A stretch of 64,000 nt of DNA from Betaproteobacteria bacterium (GTDB taxonomy: Bacteria > Pseudomonadota > Gammaproteobacteria > Burkholderiales > Rhodocyclaceae): NCBI GenBank assembly GCA_009781175.1, contig WQYQ01000010.1:50774-114773 (forward strand), given 5' to 3'. This document shows, piece by piece, positions 17,532 to 29,095 of this stretch. The position numbers were made by a program, and so were the translations under genes. Below the pieces are notes generated by a model. It was given only the letters and a program-made list of their open reading frames with translations. It had not been told where the DNA came from and did no database searches. The number at the start of each line of letters is the position of its first letter. Position 1 is the stretch's first letter.

Positions 17532-18155
17532 TTAAGCACTGACCCTGCTGCGCCGCTGTAACTGTGCAATCCGCGCCTGAAGATAGCCTTTGAGTTCTTT
17601 GAACGGGACTGGCTTGCCGTAAACGATGACATCCTCCGGTAAACCTCCGCGGGCCTCGATATCCTCCTGCGTAAGCCCCGTAATGACGACAATATCCATA
17701 TCGGCCAATTTCGCGTCGCCGCGGAGTTTGGAAATCATCGCGAAACCGTCGAGCCCAGGCATGACAAGATCGGAGATCAACAAATCCGGCTGCTGACGGC
17801 CAATCTCAAGCAAGCCTTCAAAACCACTTTCGACAAGCTTCAACTCGATCGGCAACTTCCATGTCTCAAACGTATGGGCGTACAAGCGCTGCATGATCCG
17901 ATCGTCTTCGGCAACAAGTACTCGCAATTGCCCAATCGGCTGGCCCGTGTGTCCAGAAGTTCGGCGCCGCAAGTATTCCTCAACCGACCCGATTCGGATT
18001 CGGCGATGGCCACCTGCGGTCTTCCAGGCCTCAAGGAGACCATTCTCAACCATCTGTTGAACCGTACCTAGCGAAACACCCAGCATTTGAGCCGCCTCAC
18101 TTGTGCTGCAATATTCGCGGTCCGACTTTATTGAATTGGCATGTACTTCGTTCAT
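17532..18155 (-). CDS. response regulator with N-terminal excisionase-type HTH
   Basis: A 207-aa protein. Residues about 14-65 form a MerR/excisionase-type winged HTH (TSEAAQMLGVSLGTVQQMVENG, then GGHRRI). Residues about 76-200 form a receiver domain with an acidic pocket at EDD (83-85), phospho-acceptor Asp129 in LLISDLVMP, Thr in ITGLT and Lys in YGKP. The DNA-binding-first order is the reverse of most response regulators. No histidine kinase is next to it, so it is an orphan. The target genes are unknown. Confidence 0.9.
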   Translation of the reverse strand: MNEVHANSIKSDREYCSTSEAAQMLGVSLGTVQQMVENGLLEAWKTAGGHRRIRIGSVEEYLRRRTSGHTGQPIGQLRVLVAEDDRIMQRLYAHTFETWKLPIELKLVESGFEGLLEIGRQQPDLLISDLVMPGLDGFAMISKLRGDAKLADMDIVVITGLTQEDIEARGGLPEDVIVYGKPVPFKELKGYLQARIAQLQRRSRVSA

Positions 18156-18606
18156 GTCAGCGGGATTTACAAGATATTCAGCTTATTATTTCAATGTAAA
18201 AATTGACCAATTTATTTTTTATTTTGGTGCGAATTCAGCATTGAACAATACAACTTATTGGTAACGATGTACTACAACCCGAGACAATATATTTTCCAAC
18301 AGTAAGCAAAATCGCACACTTACCCAATGAAACTATGCAAAAACTGCCCAGGAACCTGTGTCACTTAGATGGTCTACATCTATACGCTGAACAACCATCG
18401 TATGGCCATGACATTATCATTGAAAATGATACTCAGGAAGAATTCTAAGGTCGAAGATTGCAGATATGTCGACACAAACAGACAAGTGTCAACAATTCTC
18501 AGAGCATAGTGTCAGTATTTATAAAAACCATTTAGATTTTGTGGTTATTGCGGAACATAAATTGGGATTGTGTTTGCTGCCTCCCGGCGCCTCAATTACC
18601 TGGAAT
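18156..18606. other. AT-rich intergenic region
   Basis: This 450-bp stretch is distinctly AT-rich compared with its surroundings. I see no convincing gene in it. It contains the palindrome at 18415-18431 and probably the promoter of the divergent HTH-receiver gene. The rest shows no structure that I can support. Confidence 0.5.
18415..18431. promoter_or_regulatory. perfect palindrome, weakly Fur-box-like
   Basis: TATCATT-GAA-AATGATA is a perfect 7-3-7 inverted repeat in the AT-rich gap. The ATCATT/AATGAT halves recall ferric-uptake-regulator sites, but their order and spacing differ from the standard 19-bp box. No obvious iron gene follows on either side. Confidence 0.3.
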
Positions 18607-18975
18607 TTAAACCGCCACGGCATAGCGCTGGAGGTCTTCCAGCGCAAGAAGTTCGAGCGCAGACTCATGCGTCGCTTCAAGCACCACAGGCGGGGCCATG
18701 CCAGCGCTAAGCGCTTCCTGCCAGCGCAGCGCACACAAACACCAGCGGTCTCCAGGCTTCAAGCCACGAAAACGAAACTCGGGCCGTGGCGTGCACAGGT
18801 CGTTACCGCTCGCCGCGGAAAATTCCAGGAAAGCGGCGGAAACCTTCACGCAAACCCAATGTTTCCCAAAATCTTCCGCAACCCTCTCGCAACAACCTGT
18901 GCGCAGGAATCCCGTTAGGGGATCGTAGCTACAAGCCATTAGCGAACCGCCCAGAACATTGCGCGCACCGCTCAT
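18607..18975 (-). CDS. DUF2237 family protein
   Basis: A 122-aa protein whose whole length fits the DUF2237 family: NVLGGSLMACSYDPLTGF at the start, then HWVCVKVSAAFLEF, GNDLCTPRPEF, FRGLKPGDRWCLCALRW and APPVVLEATHE. It is rich in conserved cysteines. Its function is unknown in all members. It is followed by AT-rich non-coding DNA and shares its strand with the DUF2322 and purB genes upstream. Confidence 0.88.
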   Translation of the reverse strand: MSGARNVLGGSLMACSYDPLTGFLRTGCCERVAEDFGKHWVCVKVSAAFLEFSAASGNDLCTPRPEFRFRGLKPGDRWCLCALRWQEALSAGMAPPVVLEATHESALELLALEDLQRYAVAV

Positions 18976-19032
18976 TGCACTCTCCTCATAATCCGGTCGA
19001 CCGGGATTCCGAGATGGCGGTTCCCTGTTTTC

Positions 19033-19350
19033 TCAGACAGCAAACACCTGCTTTACTTGCAATGTCGAAGAGGCGTCCTTAATGCCAAGCAAACGATCGA
19101 TATTGGGATGTTTCTCGGGATGCGCCAGGGCATCTTCGCTGTGCTCGGCATACAGTTCGATGCCTTTTTTAGCCGCCTCGGGCGTGATCGCGCCATAGAT
19201 CTGGGCTAAATGGTTATATACGGCCAGCGACCCCGCTTGCCCCGGCTTGTTTTCGATCAAGCCGATTTCCTCCCCCTGATTGTTCAGGAGCTTGATTGCC
19301 GCGAGATGGGAAATCTTGGGCAGCTGTTTAAGCGTCTCTGCGAAACTCAT
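19033..19350 (-). CDS. DUF2322 family protein
   Basis: A 105-aa soluble protein. The segments ENKPGQAGSLAVYNHLA, AAKKGIELYAEH and HPNIDRLLGI match what I remember of the DUF2322 family of proteobacteria; the role is unknown. It starts 48 bp after the purB stop codon on the same strand, so co-transcription with purB is likely. Confidence 0.75.
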   Translation of the reverse strand: MSFAETLKQLPKISHLAAIKLLNNQGEEIGLIENKPGQAGSLAVYNHLAQIYGAITPEAAKKGIELYAEHSEDALAHPEKHPNIDRLLGIKDASSTLQVKQVFAV

Positions 19351-19398
19351 TTTTGAATCCTGATTTGAAATAAATACCGGAAGGAATGGCAGGGAAAT

Positions 19399-21967
<2,569 letters not shown>

Positions 21968-21969
21968 AT

Positions 21970-23034
21970 TCACGATCCTGGATGCTCCTCGGACGCCGCA
22001 TCCGGCTCGGGCGCGGGAAGCTCTTCCCACACTCTCATCCAAAGCATCTTGCCGACGAGAAATGCGAGCCAAACCATAAGCAATGCGCCCGGCGAAACAC
22101 CCGCACGCCACAATAACAAGCCGACACCCGCCAGGATCGCGTTGCACAGCCAAAGCAAAGGTACGGACAGTTCGACCGACATGCCTTTAAGGCAGAGGAT
22201 GTGGTGTAGGTGGGTCCGGTCGGGCCGCATCGGGCTCACGCCGTGCAGCATCCGCCGCACCGAAACCGTCGCCATATCGAGCAATGGCAATGCGACGGCG
22301 TAGAGCAAAAGCAGCGGCGGCGCGGCGGCATGCTTCGCGCGCGCCAATTCAATTGCAAACCAGCACAACAGCATGCCCAGCGCCAAAGCGCCGCCATCCC
22401 CCATGAACACATGGGCACGCGCCAAAAGCGGATGACGCGCATTCACCAAAAGGAAACCCGCCACCGAGGACATCAACGCGACGAGCAGGAGCACGACAGT
22501 CATATGCTGGGTCAGTAACGCAACGCCAAGGAAAAACGCGAGCGCGATCATCACATGACCGCCCGCAAGCCCATCGGCACCGTCCGAAAGGTTGATCGCG
22601 TTGACCACGCCGACGATCACCAGAATCGCGACGGGCGTCTCCAGCCAACCAAGTGGAATACCGCCGGGAATGCCCGGAAGCGGGATGCTTTCAAGCTGAA
22701 ACCCGGTCGCGCGCACCAGCCACCAGGCGGCGAAGATTTGTACGACCAGCTTGATTCTGGCCGATACAGGCCGTGCATCATCGATTACACCGACGAGCAG
22801 CACCAGCGCCACAGGCCCGATCGCCCCGACCAGATTACCGCCGATACCACGCAGCTTCACGGCAATAACGTAGGCCGCCAAAATCGCGAGGCCGCCGACA
22901 ACCGGAACCGCGCCTTGATGCTGTTTACGCGCGTCCGGCTTGTCCATCAATGCGAGCCACGGCGCCGAGCGCGCCAGCACCAGACAAAAAATCAAGGACA
23001 AGGCAAAGGGATAAAAGAGAAAGTTGAAGCTCAC
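21970..23034 (-). CDS. WecA/TagO-like undecaprenyl-phosphate sugar-1-phosphate transferase
   Basis: A 354-aa polytopic membrane enzyme with about ten helices. It has the family motifs GVIDDAR (near 82), NAINLSDGADGLAGG (near 145), FMGDGG (near 211) and the RPDRTHLHH His motif (near 269). Such enzymes load GlcNAc-1-phosphate or a related sugar on undecaprenyl phosphate and so start O-antigen or exopolysaccharide synthesis. It is flanked by glycosyltransferases on the same strand. The exact sugar is not determinable. Confidence 0.9.
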   Translation of the reverse strand: MSFNFLFYPFALSLIFCLVLARSAPWLALMDKPDARKQHQGAVPVVGGLAILAAYVIAVKLRGIGGNLVGAIGPVALVLLVGVIDDARPVSARIKLVVQIFAAWWLVRATGFQLESIPLPGIPGGIPLGWLETPVAILVIVGVVNAINLSDGADGLAGGHVMIALAFFLGVALLTQHMTVVLLLVALMSSVAGFLLVNARHPLLARAHVFMGDGGALALGMLLCWFAIELARAKHAAAPPLLLLYAVALPLLDMATVSVRRMLHGVSPMRPDRTHLHHILCLKGMSVELSVPLLWLCNAILAGVGLLLWRAGVSPGALLMVWLAFLVGKMLWMRVWEELPAPEPDAASEEHPGS

Positions 23035-23059
23035 GCGCGTGTCGGCCTATGCCTCTTCC

Positions 23060-24172
23060 CTATTCATTCAAGCCATAAACAGCCAATGTTCGTGCCACGA
23101 TCCGCGCATCCGAAAATTCAGCCTCCACATCCATACGCGCAACTCGGCCCATGCGCTGCGCCGTCTGTGGATCATCGAGCAAACCCAGGATCGCCTGCGC
23201 CAACGCCTGGGCATCCCCCGGCGGGACGAGGCGGCCGTTTTCGCCGTCCCGCACCAATTCGCGCGACCCCGGCACATCGGTCGCCACCATCGGCTTGCCG
23301 CAAGCCGCCGCCTCCAGCAACGCGCGCGGCATACCTTCGCCCTGTGTGCTGGCAAGCACCGCAATATCGGCGGACTGCTGCAGCGCCAACACATCGCTGC
23401 GCTGGCCGAGCCATTCTACCGTTCCCTCCTGCCGCCATTGCGCGAGTATAGCGGGATCGATACTTTCGGGATTCCCCGGATCCGGCGCGCCGGCAAGCAG
23501 AAAGCGCGCATCCGGCCGCCGTTGGCGGACAATCCGCGCCGCATCGACAAACACGCCGACGCCCTTGGACCAGAGCAAGCGCCCCATCATCAAAACCGTT
23601 GCACCGAACCGCTGCGTGGCAAGCGGCGCGAACTTCACGGTATCCACGCCGTCGCCGGGAATCACCTCGACCTCAGCGCGCCGCAATGCGCCAAGCGCGG
23701 CCAGCGTATCCCGATTGTCGGCGTTCTGAAATATGACCCGGGTTCCCACCAGAGCGCGGCGATAAAGCGCCACCACCACGGGCCGGATCAAGCGCGCCTT
23801 GAAGGTGCTCGCCAGGAGCGCGAAGCCGAGTCCGGTAATCGAGTTAACGATTCGCCCCACGCCCGCGCGGCGCGCCGCGAAAGAGCCGTAGATCACGCAC
23901 TTGATCGTAAAGTGATGCACGACATCTGGGCTCAATTCACGATAGAGGCGGATTAAACGCCGAATCGCATCGAGTTCGGCAAGCGGATGGACGCCGGAAC
24001 GCGAAAGCGGAAACGCCTCCCAACGGAAACCTTCGGCACGCAACTTTTCGCCAAACGGGCCCGGCGGCGAGAGCAGCAACACCTCATGGCCGCGCTCGCG
24101 CAAAGCACGCGCCAGCGCCAGTTTGAAGTTCCACAGAAACCAGTCGGTATTGGCGAAGAGCAGGACTCGCAT
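23060..24172 (-). CDS. glycosyltransferase, GT4-type
   Basis: A 370-aa GT-B glycosyltransferase that begins MRVLLFANTDWFLWNFKLAL. The acceptor-side HHFTIKCVIYGSFAAR and GITGLG-like (NSITGLGFAL) segments are characteristic of the PglA/WbtD-like group. The donor-side STQGEGMPRALLEAAACGKP and DVPGSRELV complete the fold. It probably extends the lipid-linked glycan begun by the neighbouring WecA-like enzyme. An R1 repeat occupies the gap upstream of its start codon. Confidence 0.88.
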   Translation of the reverse strand: MRVLLFANTDWFLWNFKLALARALRERGHEVLLLSPPGPFGEKLRAEGFRWEAFPLSRSGVHPLAELDAIRRLIRLYRELSPDVVHHFTIKCVIYGSFAARRAGVGRIVNSITGLGFALLASTFKARLIRPVVVALYRRALVGTRVIFQNADNRDTLAALGALRRAEVEVIPGDGVDTVKFAPLATQRFGATVLMMGRLLWSKGVGVFVDAARIVRQRRPDARFLLAGAPDPGNPESIDPAILAQWRQEGTVEWLGQRSDVLALQQSADIAVLASTQGEGMPRALLEAAACGKPMVATDVPGSRELVRDGENGRLVPPGDAQALAQAILGLLDDPQTAQRMGRVARMDVEAEFSDARIVARTLAVYGLNE

Positions 24173-24179
24173 TGTTTTA

Positions 24180-24321
24180 GAACCTGTTCAGAATCTGTCG
24201 CGAGAGCCCGGCAGCGGGGCGAAGAGCAGCGCAGGAACCGGAGTTTATAAGTAATAAATGAGGATTCCGAGCAGCGCATGCGCCCCGATCACGGGATCGC
24301 AGCAAGATTATGAGCAGGTTC
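24180..24321. repeat. R1 element, 142 bp, in the polysaccharide operon
   Basis: A non-coding element with imperfect terminal inverted repeats: left GAACCTGTTCAGAATCTG; right, read in reverse, GAACCTGCTCATAATCTTG. It matches the 142-bp copy at 49417-49558, which is inverted, almost throughout, including the core AAGAGCAGCGCAGGAACCG and ATGAGGATTCCGAGCAGCG. It fills the whole gap between the asnB stop codon (24322) and the glycosyltransferase start (24172). It resembles a miniature transposable element or a structured repeat. Confidence 0.85.
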
Positions 24322-26283
24322 TCAGCTGATATGCGTCCGGTTACGTTGAAACCACGCCTGGAACATCAGCACATCCCACAAATAGTAATGCCATTGCCCA
24401 AGACCCTTTTGGTGCTCGTCCCATTTGCGGCGGATCGGCGCGGCCTCGAAAAGCCCGCTCGCCGCGAGCGCTTGCGGTGACAACAGCTCTTCGGCCCAGG
24501 CGCGCAACGGGCCGCGCAGCCAGCCGGACATCGGCACGGCGAAACCCTGCTTGGGCCGTTCGAACAAAGCCCGCGGCACATGCCGGGCGAGCAATTCCCG
24601 CATCAGCCATTTGCCTTTGCCGTCACGCACCTTGTGCGCCATCGGCACCGTCCAGGCGAATTCGACCAAACGGCGGTCGACGAAAGGTGCGCGCGTTTCC
24701 AGGCTCACGGCCATTGCGGCGCGATCAACCTTGACCAGAATATCGTTCGGCAGATAGGCCAAGGTATCGTGCGCCATCATGTACTCGATATCGCTGCCCG
24801 CACCGCGCGCCGTGGCTTCGACCAGATCCAATGCCGGCAAACGGCTGCCCGGGACCAATACGGAGGGATCTTTCCAGTGCGAAATCAACTCATCGTAAAA
24901 ACCCGCCGGCGAGCGTTCGCGCAGCATGCGCGCAATACGCGCGAACTTGTCGCCCGGCGATACACGCAAGAGCTGCGGACAGGCCGGCCCCAGCGCTTTC
25001 CCCAAACCGTCCCAAAAGCGCGGCGGCACGCAAGCGATCCCCGCCGACAGCATGCGCCGCAAAGGATAAGGAATCCCTTGCGCGCGCCGCCAGAACCCGT
25101 CGCCCACGTGATAACGCGTGTAGCCGGAGAACAGTTCGTCCCCCGCGTCGCCGGACAAGGCGACCGTGACATGCTCACGCGCAAAACGCGAAACCAGGTA
25201 AGTCGGAACCTGCGAAGAATCGGCGAACGGTTCGTCGAAGATATCCGGCAGGTGCGGCACCACCGCCAGCGCATCGGCGCCGGTCAGATAAAGCTCATGG
25301 TGTTCGGTTCCCAGATGCTTGGCGACTTCGCGCGCATAACGCGCCTCATCGAACGAATCCTCGCGAAAGCCGATCGTGAAGGTTTTGACTGGACGGCTGG
25401 CGCGTTTCTGCATCATTGCCACGATCAGCGAGGAATCGATACCGCCGGACAAAAAAGCGCCGAGCGGCACATCCGAAATCATTTCCTGCTCGATGACCTC
25501 ACCCAGCACGCCTTCGAGACGATCGACCCACGCCCCCGCATCGCCGGGCTCCGCCGCGCGGGACGGCGCGCCCGCGGCGATCGCATCGCTGAGTTTCCAA
25601 TAAGCCTGCGGCGGCCCCGGTTTGCGCTCGCGAACTTCGAGCCAATGCGCGGGCGGCAGCTTGTATATCCCCTGCCAGATGCTATGCGGCGCGGGAATCG
25701 TGTTGTAGTGCATCAACAAACCGAGCGCATCGCGATCGAGCGCACCACGCCAGGAGGGGTGTTGGTACAACGCGCGCAATTCCGAGGCGAAGAGCAGGCT
25801 GCCGTCGGGCATGTTGCCGTAATAAAGCGGCTTCTCGCCGAGACGGTCGCGCGCGAGAATCAGGCGTTGCTCGGCGCGATCCCAGGCGGCAAAGGCGAAC
25901 ATCCCGTCGCAACGGCCCAAGGCGTCGACCAATCCCCATTCTTCGATGGCTTCGAGCAAGGTTTCGGTATCGGAATGCCCACGCCATGCGATGTCGCCGC
26001 GCGCGCGCTCCAACTCGGCGCGCAGTTTCCGGTAGTTGTAGATCTCGCCGTTGAAGGCAATCGTCCAGCGCCCTGCGGCGCTCGTCATCGGCTGACGCCC
26101 CGCCTCGGTAATGTCGATGATCGCCAAGCGCCGGTGCGCCAGCGCCAAACCGACATCCGCAAGCACGAATTCATCGCGCCCGTCGGGCCCACGGTGCGCA
26201 ATCGCCTCGCCCATCGCGCGCGCAAGCGCGGCAAGGCGCATCGATTCGCCCGCCACGCCCCAGAAACCGGCTATGCCACACAT
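24322..26283 (-). CDS. AsnB-type glutamine-dependent amidotransferase
   Basis: A 653-aa asparagine-synthase family protein. The N-terminal glutaminase domain starts MCGIAGFWG with the catalytic Cys at position 2 and has HRGPDG and FNGEIYNY. The synthetase domain (about 240-610) has the PP-loop LSGGIDSS. In polysaccharide clusters such proteins are often thought to amidate sugar uronic acids rather than make free asparagine. That role is inferred here from the neighbouring glycosyltransferases and flippase. Confidence 0.9.
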   Translation of the reverse strand: MCGIAGFWGVAGESMRLAALARAMGEAIAHRGPDGRDEFVLADVGLALAHRRLAIIDITEAGRQPMTSAAGRWTIAFNGEIYNYRKLRAELERARGDIAWRGHSDTETLLEAIEEWGLVDALGRCDGMFAFAAWDRAEQRLILARDRLGEKPLYYGNMPDGSLLFASELRALYQHPSWRGALDRDALGLLMHYNTIPAPHSIWQGIYKLPPAHWLEVRERKPGPPQAYWKLSDAIAAGAPSRAAEPGDAGAWVDRLEGVLGEVIEQEMISDVPLGAFLSGGIDSSLIVAMMQKRASRPVKTFTIGFREDSFDEARYAREVAKHLGTEHHELYLTGADALAVVPHLPDIFDEPFADSSQVPTYLVSRFAREHVTVALSGDAGDELFSGYTRYHVGDGFWRRAQGIPYPLRRMLSAGIACVPPRFWDGLGKALGPACPQLLRVSPGDKFARIARMLRERSPAGFYDELISHWKDPSVLVPGSRLPALDLVEATARGAGSDIEYMMAHDTLAYLPNDILVKVDRAAMAVSLETRAPFVDRRLVEFAWTVPMAHKVRDGKGKWLMRELLARHVPRALFERPKQGFAVPMSGWLRGPLRAWAEELLSPQALAASGLFEAAPIRRKWDEHQKGLGQWHYYLWDVLMFQAWFQRNRTHIS

Positions 26284-26337
26284 ACCGTCAAGCTCTCTTT
26301 ACAAAACTGTTGAGGGTAGCGGGCCACGGTAAATGCT

Positions 26338-27351
26338 TCAAGCAACAGCCTCACGCAAAGCTTCAGCCAGCACCTGCGCGAGCTTGTTTGTTGCATAACG
26401 CTCCTCAACCTGTCGCCGCCCTTCTCTCCCTGCCGCCTGTATAGCAACAGGATCGCGCAGCAAACGCAGCAATTGATCGATCCAATCGTCTTGCGAGATC
26501 GCCGCGAAAGCCCCTCCGCCCGCAATAACCTCCCGGTTCATCCCCCAAGGCGACGCCACCGCGGGCGTCGCGCACGCCATGTAAGTCAGCATCTTGAAAC
26601 TGCATTTCCCGCGGCTCCAAGGCGTATCCGGCATCGGCATGAGCCCTACCCACGCGGATTGAATCGCAGCCACCTCTCCTTCCGGCGTCCACGGCAGATA
26701 TTCGAGCTGCTTGTTTTGCAAACGTGGAAAAGCAGGCGCTCGATCGCATACCACGCGCAAACGCGCATCGGGCAAGGCGTCCAGCACACGGCCCAAGGCA
26801 GGCTCGATCTCATACAGGAAAGGCAGCCCCGATGAACTGCCGGACCACACGATCACCGGCGCCCGCTCCATCGTGCCGGGTTGCCAGCGTTCGGTATCCA
26901 CACCGGTCGGCAACAGCCGCACCGGCGCGAAATCGGCGAAGTGCTCGGCGATATAAGCATTGCCGCACAGGACAAGGCGACAACGTTGTGCAAGGCGATC
27001 CACGGCATGCCAACGCTGGGTCAGCCACACCGCGTCATCCACATCGAGCACCGCCGGCGCGCGGCATAAACACTCCGCCGAATAGAGCGTCGAAACCATT
27101 TCACGCTGAAAAAACGCCACATCGGCGGCATTGCCCTTCAATGCCGCCAGACTGCGTTCGCCCAATGTCGCGGCAAGCCAGGGCAAACGGCTCCAGTTCG
27201 AACGTGGCGGGTAGCCTCCAAAGCGCGCGGGAAGCTCTTGCACGGAAATCCCGTTTTCGCTCAAACGCGGCAAATATTGGCGCAGGCGGAAACGCGCCGA
27301 CGGCACGTTGTCACCCCCGGTGAATGCGGCGACACGCAGCGAATCACTCAT
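26338..27351 (-). CDS. glycosyltransferase family protein
   Basis: A 337-aa protein with a GT-B-like second domain (GVDTERWQPG, then VIVWSGSSSGLPFL and SFKMLTYMACATPAVAS). The N-terminal part lacks the common GG-A/E loop but has VPSARFRLRQYLPRL. It is probably a sugar transferase of the polysaccharide cluster. Its start overlaps the flippase stop codon by 4 bases, so the two are coupled. Donor and acceptor are unknown. Confidence 0.8.
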   Translation of the reverse strand: MSDSLRVAAFTGGDNVPSARFRLRQYLPRLSENGISVQELPARFGGYPPRSNWSRLPWLAATLGERSLAALKGNAADVAFFQREMVSTLYSAECLCRAPAVLDVDDAVWLTQRWHAVDRLAQRCRLVLCGNAYIAEHFADFAPVRLLPTGVDTERWQPGTMERAPVIVWSGSSSGLPFLYEIEPALGRVLDALPDARLRVVCDRAPAFPRLQNKQLEYLPWTPEGEVAAIQSAWVGLMPMPDTPWSRGKCSFKMLTYMACATPAVASPWGMNREVIAGGGAFAAISQDDWIDQLLRLLRDPVAIQAAGREGRRQVEERYATNKLAQVLAEALREAVA

Positions 27352-28766
27352 TGCCGCGGCCTCATTTGAAGACGCAGCCGAGCCCAGCTCCGCACGCCAG
27401 CCGTGTCAAAAACCAACAGAACAGCGCCGTAGACCACGGCTCCCGCCGCAATTCGAATCAACATCCAAACGACTGTTCCTGAAGGCAGCATCCAGACGAC
27501 ACCCGCCATCGCAAGCAAGCCCGCGCCGATCGCCACGACATCCCGCAAGGCAAGGTGCAATTTCAAAATGCGGCGTCCAATGAAGATGCTGGCGAAACAG
27601 CCGAGTAGCTGCATCGCCACACCAACCGTCGCCGCCGCGAGAATACCGTGCCGGGGCACCAGCCAAAGATTAAGCAAAACGGCAAATAAACCGCAGCCCC
27701 CGGTAATCATGCTCTGTATGACCATGCGTTCCGACAAATGCAGCGGGATGTCGAGCAAGTACGTTCGAACGCCTCCGACCGCGGCCCCCAAGGCGAGCCA
27801 CGGCATGACAAGCGCGGCATCCCGCCGAAAGGCGGAACCCAGGATCAATTCGGTCACATCGCCAGAAACGAGCGCAAAACCCACCGTGGCGGGGAGCAAT
27901 ATCGCAAGCGACACCCGCACATAGCGGTCCAACTGATCGCGCAAACCCGCCTCGCGCCGCTCCCAGGCGGCCACCAAGCGCGGAAACCAAGCCAGATGGA
28001 AGGCACTGAACAACAGCCCAAACCCCTGCTGCGCCACATCCGCCGCCGCGCCATAAGCGCCAAGATGCCCCGCCGGCACAAAGTGCGTCAGAATCAAGCG
28101 ATCCCCCCATTGCAGCAAGGCCCCGGCCATGAACGCGAAACCGATTGCCAACGCATAGCCGCGAATCTGACGAAAGACAGTTCGGTCGAAGGCTCCTTGC
28201 AACACGGCGAACCAAGTGCGCCTGCCAAATATCAGGACGGCCAAAACAAAAGCCAGCGCTGTGCCGCCAACGGCGCCCCATGCGCCGGCCCCCGCTTTCA
28301 GAAGCACGAAACCAAAGCCGAGCGCAAGAAACGATTTGCTCAGATAAAGCGCGGAATAACGTCGAGCCTGCGCGCGAGCGGCCAAATGCTGGCCGGAAAA
28401 ATCAAAAACAGCCTGGCTCAAACCCAGAGCCAGAGCCATGCCCAGCACGCCCACGGGGAACCAAAGCGGCGCCGCCATTTTCAGAATGGCGACGACTCCA
28501 GCCAGGCACACGCCGATCCCGAGAATCAAGCGCCCTAAAGTCGGCACCAACGCGGAATAGCCCGGCCGCGACAAAAACCGCGTCAGACTGACATGCAAGG
28601 GCTGCATCAGAGCACCGACCAGAAAGGCACTGATCGCCGATGCCAAGGTCCAGTTGGCATAACCCGCCGGCCCCAGCTCCCGGGCGAAAACAGACACGGT
28701 CGCTACGGCAAGCAAGCCTGACGTCCCTCTGGTCACCAAATAAACCAGACTCGCCCGCAAACTCAT
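27348..28766 (-). CDS. oligosaccharide flippase (Wzx/MATE-like)
   Basis: A 472-aa integral membrane protein with about 12-14 hydrophobic helices and few polar loops. It starts with a typical Wzx-type segment (VYLVTRGTSGLLAVATVSVFARELGP, where the LGPAGYANW turn is conserved). It would move lipid-linked repeat units across the inner membrane. It is the first gene of this minus-strand block, with GAGGAG 4-5 bases before the ATG. Only about 30 bp separate it from the ParE gene downstream of it on the map. Confidence 0.87.
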   Translation of the reverse strand: MSLRASLVYLVTRGTSGLLAVATVSVFARELGPAGYANWTLASAISAFLVGALMQPLHVSLTRFLSRPGYSALVPTLGRLILGIGVCLAGVVAILKMAAPLWFPVGVLGMALALGLSQAVFDFSGQHLAARAQARRYSALYLSKSFLALGFGFVLLKAGAGAWGAVGGTALAFVLAVLIFGRRTWFAVLQGAFDRTVFRQIRGYALAIGFAFMAGALLQWGDRLILTHFVPAGHLGAYGAAADVAQQGFGLLFSAFHLAWFPRLVAAWERREAGLRDQLDRYVRVSLAILLPATVGFALVSGDVTELILGSAFRRDAALVMPWLALGAAVGGVRTYLLDIPLHLSERMVIQSMITGGCGLFAVLLNLWLVPRHGILAAATVGVAMQLLGCFASIFIGRRILKLHLALRDVVAIGAGLLAMAGVVWMLPSGTVVWMLIRIAAGAVVYGAVLLVFDTAGVRSWARLRLQMRPRQ

Positions 28767-28795
28767 TACTCCTCGCCTTTCCCTGTCTTTTCCGA

Positions 28796-29095
28796 CTATT
28801 CAAAAAGGATCGCGGCGTAATCACGCGCGCCGTGCAGGATGTGAATCACCTCGATCCGCTCGGGCTGGCCGGCGACGCGGTAGAAAATCTGGTAGCGGCC
28901 ATGAACCCGGTGTCGCACGCCTCGATTCGCGTAGCGTGGCACAAGCGGAAAAGCGAGGGGCATGTCCGCGAGACTCAGACACTTGTCGCGCAGTTCGCGC
29001 ACGAAGCTCACGGTGCGGCGTGGATTGTCACGCGCAATATAATCGCCGATGGCCTCCAACTCGGCTTCGGCGGCAGGCAGGATGCGGACGATCAT
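28796..29095 (-). CDS. parE: ParE/RelE-type toxin
   Basis: A 99-aa toxin of the RelE/ParE superfamily: a starting beta-strand and helix (VRILPAAEAELEAIGDYIARDNP), then a compact sheet (RYQIFYRV and IEVIHILHGARDY). ParE members poison DNA gyrase and RelE members cut mRNA; the two-gene order antitoxin-toxin and the PRRTVSFVREL helix favour ParE. Its start overlaps the antitoxin stop codon (ATGA). Confidence 0.9.
   Translation of the reverse strand: MIVRILPAAEAELEAIGDYIARDNPRRTVSFVRELRDKCLSLADMPLAFPLVPRYANRGVRHRVHGRYQIFYRVAGQPERIEVIHILHGARDYAAILFE

Noticed and set aside
18466..18918. A 150-codon plus-strand frame in the AT-rich region
   Set aside because: Most of it is antisense to the DUF2237 gene, and it has no ribosome binding site or motif.
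24580..26313. A 577-codon open frame opposite the AsnB-type gene
   Set aside because: It is entirely antisense to a gene with clear catalytic motifs and has no recognisable domain.
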